Of a stretch of 64,000 nucleotides of DNA, positions 11,838 to 24,009 are shown piece after piece. The stretch is from NCBI GenBank assembly GCA_029783825.1, contig JAREIK010002450.1, forward strand, positions 3,651,022 through 3,715,021, given 5' to 3'. Each line of letters opens with the position of its first letter. The first letter of the stretch is position 1. The position numbers and the translations under genes are program-made. Source of the DNA: Sapria himalayana (taxonomy: Eukaryota; Streptophyta; Magnoliopsida; Malpighiales; Rafflesiaceae). The notes beneath the pieces are model-generated. The model was not told the DNA's origin, did no database searches, and was given only the letters and a program-made list of their open reading frames with translations.

Positions 11838-13095
11838 TATCAAGAATGAGGACAATGAGAATGTAGACTGGCTGAAAGCCAGACTGATTCTAAATGATTC
11901 TACTTAGATGAATGAAGGTTTATTATGATGATATAATTTCTCATGTAAGATGATCTCAGTTAGCTCACTTCTCTATTTTACATTGTCTCGTAGGTATGTT
12001 GTGTATTAGTTATGTGTGAGAATTATATTTTTTTTTGATGATTTTGAAAAGGTTTATATTGAGTTGATGTTAGGTTGTGCTATCTCAGTGTGGAAATGTA
12101 TGTATAAATTGTGGAAGGGTGTACAAACTAAAATAATCTTAGAGTTTTTTTTAGTAGATTTTCTTTCATTGTATATTTTAGGTTCTATAAAAATATTCCT
12201 AAATATTCAAACTTTTATAGACGTCGTACAAATGGTAGATTTATATTATTACTAATTTGTGTATAACATAATTATTATAATCGACTATTATTTAAGTATT
12301 ATTCAACTGAAATAATATTTTAGATAACTTTTTGATGAAAAATGCTGGTCACCTTTGATTTTTTATGCGATTAATATTATTTATTTAGGTAGAATAATAG
12401 CTTTATTACATCGATGATACGCATTGGATTTCATAATTGTGTTTGACTTGCAAGGTTGTATTATAACAGATAAATCCTTTGTTCATGATATAGATTTTAT
12501 ATTAGACATATGTATTTTAGTTAATTCAATCAAGTGTAAGAGAATTGTAGTAAACTTTTTATTAGACATATGATGTCACATGTACATTGATAACGTTATT
12601 CGCATACATAGATATGTAAAAAAAGATATTTTATATACTCAAAGATGACTACTTTTGATTGATTGGTTTTTTAAAATTTAGCTGGACCCTAATTATTTCT
12701 GCTGAAAGATTTAGTACAGGGTACTATAATTTTTTGGAGACAGTCTAATCTCTTGAAAAAATAAAATTTAAATAGTTTTAATTAATTCGAGCACAAAGGT
12801 AGAGTCAAGAGCCATGATATCTACATGGTAACTTTTGTCGATCGAACATTTGATTGAAGAGATTGGATCTCCAAGTTTAAGGTCAATTATTTTATTTTAT
12901 GATAACTAATCAACAAGATGCATCACTTCTAATTCTATGTTTTAAAATTAACAAAATATAGAGATTTATTATTATTTTATTTATGTGAAGATTCATGAAT
13001 ATTCTATTCATACACCTTACATACTTGCTAAAGATCAAATTATAAATATTTTGATGAAAATTTTGAGAATTTTTTGATTGTTTATGTTTCATCGA
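11838..13095 (+). pseudogene. Copia reverse transcriptase and RNase H relic
   Basis: At 11862-12105 the plus strand aligns with the RT start ('WLKARLI'), then 'KVYIELMLG' where functional copies have the 'VYIE-PPG' block. At 12225-12290 'YNIIIIID' stands where the YVDD box belongs, with both aspartates lost. At 12800-13085 RNase H words follow: 'ESRAMIST', 'EHLIEEIGSPSL', 'ILFYDN', 'HEYSIHTPY' and a 'DQIINIL' end. Frames change repeatedly. No LTRs were found around it. This is an old fragment unable to encode protein. Confidence 0.55.
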
Positions 13096-13734
13096 TGTTT
13101 TATGTCAATGATATATACTCTCTAGCATAAGTCTTAGTATTATTATTTTTATTATTCTTGATATACAATAAGTGGTCCTAGTTTATAAGTAATTATTCAC
13201 ATTTAGTTTTTTTTATTTGTATATATGTACACACTATGATATTAGTGAAAATGATGATTCATTTTATTTTTTTTTATTTGAACAAAGTCTGATTCCATGA
13301 CCTATTAGTTTTAATTTTAAATTTTGATAAGTGATAAATATTATTAAGATTGATTAATATTTCATCATATATAATATTTTAATGAGTTGCATGTAGAAGT
13401 TCCAATTCAAGTTGAAAGTACCACTTAACTTGTGATATGCTATATCTTGCTTGATTTGAGTTTTGTTTGTTGCTCTGTTTAACCAACTCATTTCATCATG
13501 CTTGATTGACATTTTGAAGTGTTGGGTTACTCGGTCCCACCTATCACTCAGAAATTTATGTGCTCAGTAATGCTTTGTGATAGATTGAGTTGAAACTTAA
13601 ATTTTATTTTATTTTCAAGGGATAATGGAGTGCTCAAATTTTATGAAGGTGCTCTGTTCAATTTTTTTTATTGATGTTATCTTTATTTTTCATTTGTATC
13701 ATGTTTTTAGTTTTAATGAAATGTGTAAACAATA
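13096..13734. other. Unassigned gap
   Basis: No element or gene recognised. A short ORF (13625-13810) runs into the LTR to its right and has no family resemblance. The composition is less monotonous than in the decayed transposons, so this could be old unique sequence, but nothing supports a gene. Confidence 0.4.
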
Positions 13735-14109
13735 TTGCAAAAAAAATAACTTAAAAAATCTTAACTTTATAATGATACACTCATACAAAAGAACTCAAGA
13801 TTATAAATAGAATTATGAAATATTTGGGGCAACTCATATATTATGTGTTTATATCAAAGACATAAAGAAATAGAAAAATGAACAAAATATTATAAAATTT
13901 TATATCAAGTTAATGTATAAATACCAAGAACATCAAACATGAAGAAAAAAGTAGGTTGGTACATCTTCAAGGCTTTCTTAAATATATTAGCTGACTAATC
14001 TTTTCTTAGAAAATAGGCTGTAACAATGTAAAAAAACCCTAAGGGTTCTCTCAACTTCTAGAGAGAGACAAGAAGTATAATTTCTAGAGAGAGAAAATCT
14101 TGAACCTGG

Positions 14110-14878
14110 AATGGATAGAAATGACTTCTTAACAAATAAGAAGTCATTTGCTAATGTTTATAAAGATCCCCTGCCAATATATATGAAAACTAAAATCTTT
14201 ACGAGGAATTGGCCGCGTTCTTCATAGAAGTCGACCTCGATAAGCTTACTGAGACTTTCAAATATACACTTATAGGCAAATTTTTGCATGGAAAGCCTCT
14301 TTTCGAGGAGGTTCTAGAGTTCTTCGCATTTTTAATGCTAAAATTGGTGGTCAAATTTGTATTTTTTCGACAGTAAGCACATTATTTTTCAATTCTTTAT
14401 AGGGGACTTTCACAGAGTCTGGTTCCGACGACAGTGGAGCATTGTTGGCTTCCCCATGAGAATATTGAAGTGAATACCAGAATTCTCATCAATGGAGGAG
14501 TTGCCTATTACCCCGATATGGTTTCTCTCTCTGACCTCCCGATTCACTACTACAATAAATATGCTCTCTACTCTATTGCTCTCTGTGTGGGTAAATCTTC
14601 TATGTTAGAAGAAGCTACTGCATATGTGATTAGGCTGAGTGTAGCTAGGGTGTGCGACGAGTTTAATTTTTAAACTCAATTCACACAGAGAGTGTGGAAT
14701 GGGGAGGATGAGAAGCATGGGTTTTGGCAACCCATACTTCCTGAACAGCTTCCTGGTCTCTGTAATAATTGCATGAAAATGGGGAATGATCATATTGAAT
14801 GCATTGTAATGGGGGCCAATCGAGTGGTTAGGGAGGGTAGCAAGGAAAAGGGGAGGGTAGAGGATAGAAACAAGTGGG
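14110..14878 (+). pseudogene. LINE ORF1 (DUF4283 plus CCHC) pseudogene
   Basis: ORF1 of plant L1 elements is an RNA-binding chaperone that packages the LINE RNA. The start is 'MDRNDFLTNKKSF'. The DUF4283-like block contains 'LIGKFLHGKPLFEE', then 'RRQWSIVGFPMRI', then 'LPIHYYNKYALYSIALCVGK' with frameshifts between. The zinc knuckle 'CNNCMKMGNDHIEC' (C-x2-C-x4-H-x4-C) lies at about 14760-14800. The same frame occurs in LINE B (54.27-55.8 kb) at high similarity and in LINE C. The C-terminus is cut by the hAT sequence. Confidence 0.75.
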
Positions 14879-17800
14879 CTGGATTTTGCCTCCAACGGCT
14901 GTGGGGCAGAATCCGATGACCCAATCATTCTGCCCCAAAAAAATTAATAAAATAATAAAAAAAAATAAAAAAATTCTTTTTATTTAAATTTTTTTTAATT
15001 TTATTCTATAAAAGTCTCACACTTCTCTAATTTTTATGTTTTTTAAAAACATAAATTTTCACTCTCTCTCAAATCTCTCTAAAAATATTTTTTCTTGGGA
15101 TTTTTGCTCGGTTTTCCGGGTCTCGCAACTTGGGCTCAGCTTTGGAAGTTGAAATTTTGATGCACATTCTTTACCTTTATACTACTTTACGAGTTAATTT
15201 ATTTTTTTAATTAGTTAACTAAAACTTTAAAGTCTTAACTTAACATAATATTTAAAAATAATTAATTTTTTACTCACACACACACATGCACTCTCTCTCT
15301 ACTCTTTAATCTATAATCTTGTCTAATAAAACTAAAAAAATAATAAATACTAATGAAATTAATTTAAATTTAGAAAATAAAAATCTTACACAAATGTCAA
15401 ACGCTTCTGAAATTTTTGTTTATTACGCCGTTTCAACCTAAATATCTAAAAAATAAAAAAAATTAAGAGGACTTATGTAGTTTAGACTCATTTTAATATA
15501 ATATAATAAAAAAATATTAGGGGCGAGGAAGAAGAAATGACACAGTGCAAATATTGTAAGAAAATTTTTACTTGTACGAGTGCATTTGCGACTGGACACC
15601 TTAAGAGAGATGCCGAAATATGCACCAAAAAATATGGTGCATTAGATCTTAGGCAAACTCAACTTAGCAATGTGTTTTTTGAGGCTAAATTCAGTTCAGT
15701 CTCAAAGTTTACTCCCTTTATATAATGCATCGAGTTTGGTAGGGAATGCATGACTAAACTTATCATTTTGATGGGTCTTCTGATTAGATTTTTTGAAGAT
15801 CTAAGATAATGCAGACATATTTTTAGTCTGCTTATCATATGATTCCTAGGTCCAATCTAGAAACGACATACTAAAATATTATAAGTTAGAAAAATAAATA
15901 ATAATTAAAGAATTTATGGCATATAGTGGAATGATGTCCACGACGTCTGATATTTGGACTAATCATGATGATTCATTTAATGCATATTTTATCATCCACT
16001 ATATAGATTCTAAATTGATTATGAATAAATTAATTTTAAGATTCTCAGAGATTCTCCATCCTCATGATGACCTAATCATTTTTGAGTGTCTGATGATCTT
16101 TAAAGAATATAAAATTTAAAATAAAATTTTTAGTATCACATTTGATAACACATCTAATAATAGAATGGTGATTAATATGTTTGTTAAGAATATTAGAGAT
16201 ACATCATAAGGTGAGATTTTTTACGTCAGATGCATGTGTCACATGATTAACTTGATTATACAAGTATGGATAAAAGTGTGCTCCCCTGTTTTGGATAACA
16301 TACATAACTCACTAAAATACATTCGCACGCCTAGCAGATAACAAGAGTTTGGTAGTCTCTGTTTGTCTACAAATCTTAAGAAGAAGAAATTCCAATCGGA
16401 TGTGAGACACCGTTAGAATTACATGTATCTGATATTTAAGTAATTTGTTATATATGAACACGTAAAATTTTACTACGTCAATAGTAAGAGTGATGAACTT
16501 ATTATTAATGATACTAACTGGACTTCAGGAATTCATTTATGAAATTCTTGAAGATTTTTTATGACACGATGAATATGTGTTCATCGGTTTATATTCCAAT
16601 GACTTGTATTACACTTAGGTACATATGTAATATTAGTTGCATGTTTCGGAAGTATCGAGCTGACTCGACACTTAGTCATATGATTGTAGAGATTGAAACC
16701 AAGTACTTAAAATACTGGTCCACTATTCCATCTCTTTATTGTCTCACTGCATGCATGGACCCTAGGGTTAAAGTGAAAGAAGTAGATAATATTTTTACTT
16801 ATATTTCTTTGTGCATGAACCTGGAATATCCATTTGAAGGATTTATTCACGAGGAGTTGATTGATCTTTTCTCATACTATGATACTAGGCTTAGTGGTAG
16901 TAGTAGTGAAACTGTGAGTACGGACATGGATATCATATTCGGAGATAATGATTTTTCTATTCAATTAGCAATAGAGAAACGATGGGGTAGACCATCGAAT
17001 AGGATTGAGTTTTTTCGATACTTAGATACTGATTACTGCTCAATCCTATCATATTCTTATACTAAGAATCTTGATATATTACACTGGTGGAAATCATATG
17101 AGTCCACCTTTCCCGTGTCATCTAAGATGACATGGGATCTACTGATTCCTCCGGTATCGAGCATAGCATTGAAGTCTATTTTATCTCTTGTAGTTAATTT
17201 AATTTCGGATAGGAAATTGAGATTATGTCCAAATATTATTGAGGCTTTAGCATACATAAAGGATTAAAAGGATTCGAGGTTTAGCATCCAAGATAGTGCT
17301 AGGATAGGACCTGCAGCAAAAGCGAGAGATTTATTGCTAATGATTATTCATATGATAGTGATTTTGATATTGAGATTGAAGATGTTAATGATACGCAAAT
17401 GGACGATTGATGAGGTTATCACTTGATGCCTGACGGTTGACGATTGTGAGATTACGACACATCGATAGTGACACTTATGTTATAGTTATGTTTATGCTTA
17501 TAATTTATGCTTGATTCAGATTTTTGATTTCAATGTTTTGTAATTATTTTTATTTACATTATATTTGCTTTGGTTTGCATGTTTGACTTTATCGATTTGT
17601 CATTTTTGTTAAAAAAATTGTGTTTATTTTATTATTGTGTTTAAAAAGTTCATTAAAAATTCTAAAATTTAATTCTAATAAATTATAATCTATTAATCTA
17701 ATTAATACATAATTAAAATAAATAACATAAAAAAATAATCTTTATAATTATTCAAATATTTATAATTTATAATTTAAATATTTTTAAATATTATCTAATT

Positions 17801-18061
17801 TATATTTTATAATTACATAAATATTAAAAACAAAAAAATAAAAAAAAATTATTTTTTTAAACCTGTTCGTACGGGCCTGACCTGGCACTGTAAAAACTAG
17901 CTGTGTCGGTGGGCCATGTCAGACTTGGCCTAAATAAATCGTACTGGGCCAACCACGACACAGTTATTGTACCGTGCCAAGCCTGGCCCGGCATGGTAGC
18001 ATGGTTGGGTAACCTAAAATCGTGTCGGGCCGGCCTAGCACGGGCCCATTTGACAACTCTA
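14879..18061 (+). mobile_element. hAT transposon copy A, 5'-deleted, inside LINE A
   Basis: The right end ttgacaactcta (18050-18061) is a one-base-deleted version of the family terminus. The left part begins inside the element at gcctccaacggc (14890), a word also found about 400 bp inside copies B and C. So the left terminal repeat and GC-rich subterminal zone are gone, and no 8-bp duplication can be read. LINE RT coding ('GLRRGDHL') starts at the very next base, 18062. Confidence 0.7.
15343..17405 (+). pseudogene. Ac-like hAT transposase pseudogene, copy A
   Basis: An hAT transposase cuts and pastes its element. The BED finger region is at 15537 ('CKYCKKI' then 'GHLKRDAEIC'), followed by the core with 'SDIWTNHDD' and the first-aspartate block (decayed near 16140). 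An in-frame TAG stands at 16414-16416, where the conserved RW of the core is expected. The 242-residue ORF at 16539-17267 holds 'KYLKYWSTIPSLYCL', 'MDPRVKV' and the C-terminal dimerisation block ('WWKSYESTF', 'PPVSSIALKS'). The catalytic glutamate of the E-S-A-F block is replaced by K (17172-17174). This is the most diverged of the three copies. Confidence 0.75.
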
Positions 18062-18700
18062 GGTCTAAGGCGAGGAGATCATTTATGATCTTATCTCTTT
18101 AATATTTTTTTGCAATTATTCCTTCGAAATCTAAAAGTGAAAATGAAAGAAAGGAAAATACTAGCTTTTAGACAGCCAAAAGAGACTCCTCAGGTCGGTT
18201 GTTTGGCTTATACAAATAATATAATTATTTTCATGAATGCTAGCAGTAAGTCACTAACAAATCTGATGGAGTTATTGCAAGTGTTAGAAAAGGAAGCAGG
18301 ACAAATCTTGAAGAAAAAGAAATGTCAGTTTATAATAGCAGCTAAATCACTAGAGAAGGTAGCTTAAAGAATTAAAAAATCACAGGTTTCACATAAGAGA
18401 AAGGCGTCTTTATGTATCTGGGTTGCCCAGTACATGAAGATAGGCTAAGGGAAGAATATTCATACTATTTAATGGAGAGAATGAGGAGGAAGATAGCAGG
18501 ATGGAAGAAAGACATGCTAAGCTTAGGAGGGAGAATCTCATTAATTTCACACATTACAAGGATCACTTGCATATATCCTTACAGTCATTTAACCTCCAAT
18601 AAAGGTTTTAAAGAATTTGGAAAGAGAAATAGCCAATTTTCTGTGGGGAAAGAAGGAAACAAGGCCAAAACTATACAAACGAACATGGAAGGCTCTTTGT
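18062..18700 (+). pseudogene. LINE A reverse transcriptase, 3' part
   Basis: This opens with 'GLRRGDHL', the conserved R-Q-G-D-P-L block of LINE RT, then 'RNLKVKMKERK' and 'CLAYTNNIIIF'. There, YTNN at 18209-18220 replaces the catalytic YADD, so both aspartates are lost. Later blocks 'GQILKKKKCQF', 'YLGCPVHEDRLREEYSYYL' and 'KIAGWKKDMLSLGGRISLI' match LINE C at 60.0-60.3 kb. Frames shift at least twice. Confidence 0.75.
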
Positions 18701-19019
18701 AAACCTAAAGAAGAGGCAGGGTTGAGCTACTCCAGTTTAGATGACATAGCCAGTGCATGAGCTTGTAAAATCTGTTGGAGGCTAAAAGAAAATAATAGCA
18801 TCTAGACAAAATTTATGCGAGCTAAATACGGATGGAAAAAACAGGTGCACAATGTCACGAAGAAAGCTTCTAAGCCCTGGAAATCCATTTAAAAGCAAAG
18901 TGTGCTGGTAGAAGCACATTTCAGACTAAACATAAGTCTGGAAATAGACTCCAAATGCACAAGGTAATTTTTTGCTAAAATCAGCAAAAAAAACTGATTA
19001 GAAATAAAGGTATGTAGCA

Positions 19020-19260
19020 TTCTATTTTTAAATGGCTATGGAAAAGTGACATTCCGCAAAAAAAGATAACGTTCACTTGGAAAACTCTTTTATAAGTCAT
19101 ACTGGATGACTCTAATATTCAAAAGAAAGGTATAAGAATAGCTTCGAGGTGTGAATGCTATTTCTTAACAGTAGAAAGTTCAGATCATTTATTCTCGAAA
19201 GGAGAAATAGCAAAAAAAAATATGGGGTCAGCTGGAATCTATTTTTTTAATCCAGTTGGA
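19020..19260 (+). pseudogene. LINE A zf-RVT (zinc-binding) region
   Basis: 'KWLWKSDIPQKKITFTWKTL', 'KKGIRIASRCECYFL' and 'SSDHLFSKGEIAKK' follow the plant LINE zf-RVT pattern W---P-K---F-W, then C--C, then E---H-F--C. The last cysteine is missing. An antisense counterpart lies near 43.8-43.9 kb. Confidence 0.6.
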
Positions 19261-19559
19261 AGAATATAATTTAAAACATAAGATTATAAGCTGGAGCAGG
19301 AATAATTTCAAAAACAAAGTTAACACTTGGCTAGGAGGTGATATTTCACTCGTTGTGATTTAGTATATATGGAAAATAAGAAATAAGAGTAGATTTGAGT
19401 GAGTTCGAATGAACTTCCAAGAAATATTAAAGGAGATAAAAAAGAGATCTCGAGTAATTCAGTAATAAAATCGAATAAGGTTTGTAATACAGAAATTATG
19501 AAAGGCTTGAAAAGATGCTAATGCTTGTCATTTAAAAAAGAGAGGTGACAAGGCTCAAA

Positions 19560-20035
19560 AATCATTAAATGGGATAAACCACCTAAAAGTAAGCTAGCTT
19601 TCAACATAGATGGAAGCTTTAATAGGGATATGGGGGATGTGGGAATAGGTGGAGTGGTTAGGGATTCACAAGGCAAGATAATAAAAAAATTCACAATGGC
19701 AGCAAGGGTCAAATCAGCCTTACATTCTGAGATACATGCCCTTCTTATTGGCCTTCAAATGTGCTAAGAGTTTAAGCTAAAAGATTTTCAAATTCAAGTG
19801 GACTCGAGGCTTTTAGTTGGGCTAGCTTAAAAAAGCTTGGAAATGTGAAAATATGAAGATGATATAAATAATATTACGAAATATATGTAAGATTTTAAAG
19901 CTATAATTTTTTACACGTATGGAGAGGCAAATGCATTTGAGGATAACCAAGCAAAAGAATCTATGTACACATGATCACAAGGATTTGATTGCGAGTCCAT
20001 TTTGGATAGATTTAAAGGCTTAACAAGGTTAGATT
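19560..20035 (+). pseudogene. LINE A RNase H domain
   Basis: 'KLAFNIDGSFN', 'GIGGVVRDSQGKII', 'SALHSEIHALLIGLQ' and 'FQIQVDSRLLVG' give the RVT_3-type RNase H order, with DGS, E and DS acidic positions retained and a few stops inserted. The domain degrades RNA in RNA-DNA hybrids and marks a plant-specific L1 lineage. It is followed by a 1-kb 3' UTR with no coding signal, then the tail. Confidence 0.7.
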
Positions 20036-22139
20036 AAATGACATATCCATACGTTAGAATCTTTAAGGATGATGAAGCTCTAATTGGCCTCAAAGAAAGG
20101 GAAAAGAAGGGGAAAGGGTAAACAGGATAACATTTCTATTCTCTTCCTTTTCAGTTTGCTTTTCTAACTTGTAGGTAAAGACTAAATGAATGGGACATGA
20201 TTTTTAGAACATGTAAGGATAGGGTTGGAAGCAAAACCCAAAGTAGAGGATTGGTAATAGGAGATAGGGCAGAGCCTTAATAGGCTTACCCATATTGGGG
20301 GTTTAATATATACATGTTAATGTAAGCTGATTGAGTTTTTAGTTTGTGCTTAGGTTGTATTTTTTGCTGGTTGCAGCAAATTGTTAGTCAGGTAAATATT
20401 GATTAAATACTGCTAGAAATGTTATCTAGGTCTTGTAGGATAAGTGGCAGGTAATTCTAAGAGGTAAAATAAAAGCAAAAGGAAAATAAAGATTAGTTGG
20501 ATAGTAGAAATGAATGCATCTTGACAAGTTATAACCCGATTAAAAAAAAGTATGGAGATATCAATACTAACAAGTAGCAGCTAGATGCATGGTAGGTGGC
20601 CCCGGAAAGAGGTGCAATACTTAGAGAAGGGGCGGACACCCCAATTCTCTCCATTGCCTGGAGTTAATGCTGATTCATCTTCATTTGAGGATTCTTCTCT
20701 TTGGGATACAAAATAACAAAACATTTAAGAAGTGGATTTGTCTGCTTAACTACTCGTTGGTTTATCATTATACTGATGTGATGCTAAGATTATGTCAAGA
20801 TATCGTTATGGTGAATGCTGAAGTTGGTGAACTTCTATTGCCGAGTGTTATGCTAGAAATTTCTCCAAGCATGTTTATTGATCAAAATGGGAATGGAGTT
20901 AAAGTATCATATTATGTATTAATCTAAGTGTGTCTAGGTATTGAATCAGATTGTAAGAGGATAAAGGGTAGTAGTACTTAGATTGTAAACAATTATATTA
21001 CTCCACCAAAAGAGATTCTATAATAATAAAATAAAACTAAAAATAAAAAGGCTATAACAATGTTCTCATCATGAATCTTTTCCTTAGAAAAGAAGTAATC
21101 TATCTCATTATGTGTTTTGTCTATTTGTAAAATATCAGATTTAAGACTGTCGTTTTATTTGAATATCATATTAAAGATTAATATGAGAAGTAAATCTGTA
21201 TCAGTTCTCTTTAAGAAATTGTTTGATTCAAAATATTTCATAATTATTTATCGTCATCGACCATGGCTATATCTGTGTACTAGATCTAAAGATTACTTTG
21301 TCTTTATTTTTTCTTAGAAAAATCTTATTATATAAAAATGTAAGAAACAAGAAGTGACTTCAAAGTAACTTCAAAGTCTAGTACAAAGATAATTATTCAT
21401 AAGATAAGATTCTTTTCATAAAAAATATAATAATTTATAGTAATATATTTTTCTGTGCAAGATGGTATCTAACTAGAATATGAAGAACTAATTCATTCAA
21501 GATGCTCATGATTACTGAAAGAGATACCAAGGTCTGAAGTTTTCTTCACTTAGTTTAGTATGCGAATAACTGTATGAAAGTGAACACATCATGAACAATC
21601 AATGAGGTGATTGACTATTTTTAATTAAACAATTGGTATGTTGTCACTCATTGCACACATTGTGCGTGTACACAGATAGTACACATTGCTCTATTTTCAT
21701 GTACACTGCACAACTACACGACTGCACTACATTTGATAGTTAACTGTACACACATACTATTGCACACACTGCATCCATACTAGACACTGCTGCGAATACA
21801 CCATTACCTTGTGTTTACACTGCATACATGTTTCATACACTTCACATTACAATGCAGTCCAAACTGCACCTTCTGCACTCATGGCACACATATTGCACAC
21901 CTACTGTTGTGCATGCCACCTCCATACACTGTGCATGCACTGCCACTTCCACACATTTCACACTACTGCCATCTTAACTGCCTGCATGCTCCCACCTTTT
22001 TGTGATTACACACTAACACATTTACTGTTCCACACAATGCTGCCTTGGACACAACTACCACCTGCTATGTGTCACTGTATCCAGTGGGGGCACCATTAAA
22101 CCCTCAATTTATTGGAAAATCTAACTCTAGAAAATTCAT

Positions 22140-22151
22140 GTTCTGATACTA
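22140..22151 (-). other. tRNA-Met primer binding site of Copia J (decayed)
   Basis: The complement reads tagtatcagaac against the canonical tggtatcagagc (two mismatches), immediately inside the presumed 5' LTR on the minus strand. Confidence 0.5.
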
Positions 22152-22641
22152 ATTAAAAAAATATTGTATTAAAAACATCTCAAAAATGTTAACTCAATAC
22201 AATAAGAACTTAAAGACAAAATATAAGAAAAAAAAAATACTCAGAATAACTCATATGTTGGGTGCTCCTATTACAAATATAATAACATAAAATCAAACTA
22301 TAATCCACAACAAAATGATTGTTCTAATTAGATTATAAAGAAATATTTTAACACTTGGGTTTTGTCATTCAATACTAATCTAATGCAATGTTCAAATTCA
22401 TAGATATTCTAAGAGTTATGTTTTTTTTTTAGCATTAACATTCAATATTATTGTATGTTCTAATTAAGGGTAGATGCTGGTGTATTCTTTTATTTTTGAT
22501 ATATGTATAGTTATATTTGTATGGAGTGTCCAATGGAAATGTGTGGTGCTCCATGTCGTTTGTATATACAAATCTCACACTTTTGATGAATTTAATAATA
22601 GTGTAATTCTGTTTGTCTAAACAACATTTTTTTTTCGTCAG

Positions 22642-22974
22642 GGATACGTAGGCAATAAATCAACTGTCTTTCTTCTGCAACTACTGTGATATGATGTGGA
22701 TCCAATAAATTCAGTGCAGTTTTCTAACCATACAGGAAAATTGTTCAATCCATCTTCACATCACCTTGAAAAGCTACCTGTTATATTTTTGACTCTTAGA
22801 TTGGAAACATCTTGCATTTTCTGATGTTCTGTTTGAAAATACTCAATCCACTTCATTTCTGTTGGACAGGATACTCATACTTCAAAGGCCAAATTTTGAA
22901 TGGACAACAACTCTTGGAGTTGATGGAAGACCTTGAAGCAAATAACTTGCTGTATTACACTCATTTGTTAACAG
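22642..22974 (+). pseudogene. Pyridoxal kinase-like fragment, two exons and an intron
   Basis: Pyridoxal kinase phosphorylates vitamin B6 vitamers in the cytosol. The first exon (22642-22735) reads 'GYVGNKSTVF', then 'YDVDPINSVQFSNHTG', following an AG acceptor. The second (22870-22974) reads 'YFKGQILNGQQL', 'LEANNLLYYTHLLTG', with an AG acceptor before it and a GT donor after. A 134-bp intron separates them in the phase expected. Defects: TGA at 22687-22689 in place of glycine, and the first exon's donor is GA instead of GT. No earlier or later exon was found within 700 bp. The retained intron argues for a DNA-level fragment, not a processed copy. Confidence 0.7.
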
Positions 22975-23698
22975 GTGCATGATATAATTTTTGAAAACTT
23001 AAGATAAATATTCTACTCTCCATAAACAGACATTTCAGCTTTAGAAAACAAAAATAGCCTTGCTTGGATTTTAGATTTCAGCAAGCTTTTTTTAAATGAG
23101 ATTCATGTTATGACAATAATCAGTTGTGTGACAGTAAAATTGAATAACATAGTAGAGATAGAGAAGATAAAGATCTTTCAAAAATTAGAGATGAAAGGCA
23201 CTGCATATTTATGAATCAAAAGAGTAATCTTTTTCTTGTGACTATAAAATTGACACATTGCTCGATAAACTCAATTGTCATTGGGTGTCCTAATCAAATA
23301 AATGCAATTTATATAATGTTTAATTTTGTTGATATATTGTATTAATATATTTGGTTAATGCAATTTATTATTTGACTTATTCTCAGTCTATATTCATCCT
23401 GTACCTGATATGATTTGTATGCACATGAGCGACTTGCAATATAACAATGCTTCAAGTAATTTTTTATTATTTATTTTTATGTTGAGATGAATGATATTAT
23501 GAATATTTTTTCTTCAACCTTTTTATGTTATATTAAAGTAAGAAAGAGAAAAATGGTTCATTTTCAATGTACCTGTCTGCATAGTAGCCATCATTGATTG
23601 ACATTGATCACTGATGGTGACAATTACTACATGACTTTTTATATCATTTTTTTTGAGTGAAAGTATGTTTGATGAAGCTTACATGTATTTTGCTATGT
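22975..23698. other. Unassigned gap after the pyridoxal kinase fragment
   Basis: No further kinase exon, no transposon frame and no boundary repeat were recognised. It could be intronic remains of the same gene. Confidence 0.4.
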
Positions 23699-23880
23699 GT
23701 TGGAGTTTGCTCTCTGTTGATATTTTTATTTTTGTTTATTTTTTAATGTTTTTTTTGTTTGATAAGAGACCAAACTCATTTGGGATGCCCCAATCAATAT
23801 ATAAGAGGTTTTATTTGTGTTGAGTAATATTCAAATTGTGTTGAGTTGTGTAAAATTATAACACAAAAAATAATAGTTAA
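23699..23880 (+). repeat. LTR-like block upstream of the first PDS5-like segment
   Basis: It opens tgttggagtttgctc and shows, in order, T-rich, gataagaga, ccccaatcaatata and aagaggttttat blocks. These parallel the LTRs at 41114-41361 and 53224-53465. Similarity is modest, and neither a primer site nor a partner LTR was found. Confidence 0.35.
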
Positions 23881-24009
23881 AATATTATATAGTTTATCAT
23901 ACATGAAAACCCTTTAAATAGAAGGCAAAATGAATGAGCAATCCACACGATATGTGCTTCAATTAAAGCATAAAGAAAAGTTAAGAAAAGATTAAAAAAA
24001 ATAATAAAA

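Larger units (their letters stand above)
14030..21048 (+). mobile_element. LINE A, L1-type, with target-site duplication and nested hAT
   Basis: The direct repeats aggctgtaacaatgt (14015-14029) and aggctataacaatgt (21049-21063) differ at one base and bound the element. It starts with a short leader of gagagaga words, encodes ORF1 (14110-14880), and resumes after a hAT insertion inside RT at 18062, followed by zf-RVT, RNase H, a 3' UTR and an A-rich tail (21019-21048). The endonuclease and most of RT are absent, lost together with the 5' end of the hAT, so a deletion across the LINE-hAT junction near 14879 is likely. It sits within Copia J. Confidence 0.7.
13735..22330 (-). mobile_element. Minus-strand Copia remnant (J) carrying LINE A
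   Basis: Read on the minus strand: a 5' LTR at about 22152-22330, a decayed tRNA-Met primer site gttctgatacta (complement, 22140-22151), a long leader rich in tgcac words (21640-22100), then only the end of RNase H (21350-21064). That frame continues on the other side of LINE A at 14014-13935, with an 'NIVTAYFLRKD' block and a decayed 'DIFTKAL' block. The left LTR (about 13735-13860) shares gaactcaagattataa- and ggcaactcatat-like blocks with the right one. Gag, protease, integrase and RT are missing. The outer LTR edges are uncertain. Confidence 0.5.

Noticed and set aside
21809..22099. Histidine/cysteine-rich ORFs of 96 and 64 codons
   Set aside because: They translate the tgcac-rich Copia leader read in the antisense direction; low complexity with no recognisable domain.
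22642..22974. A functional pyridoxal kinase gene
   Set aside because: Only two exons, a premature TGA, a broken donor and no flanking exons within reach.
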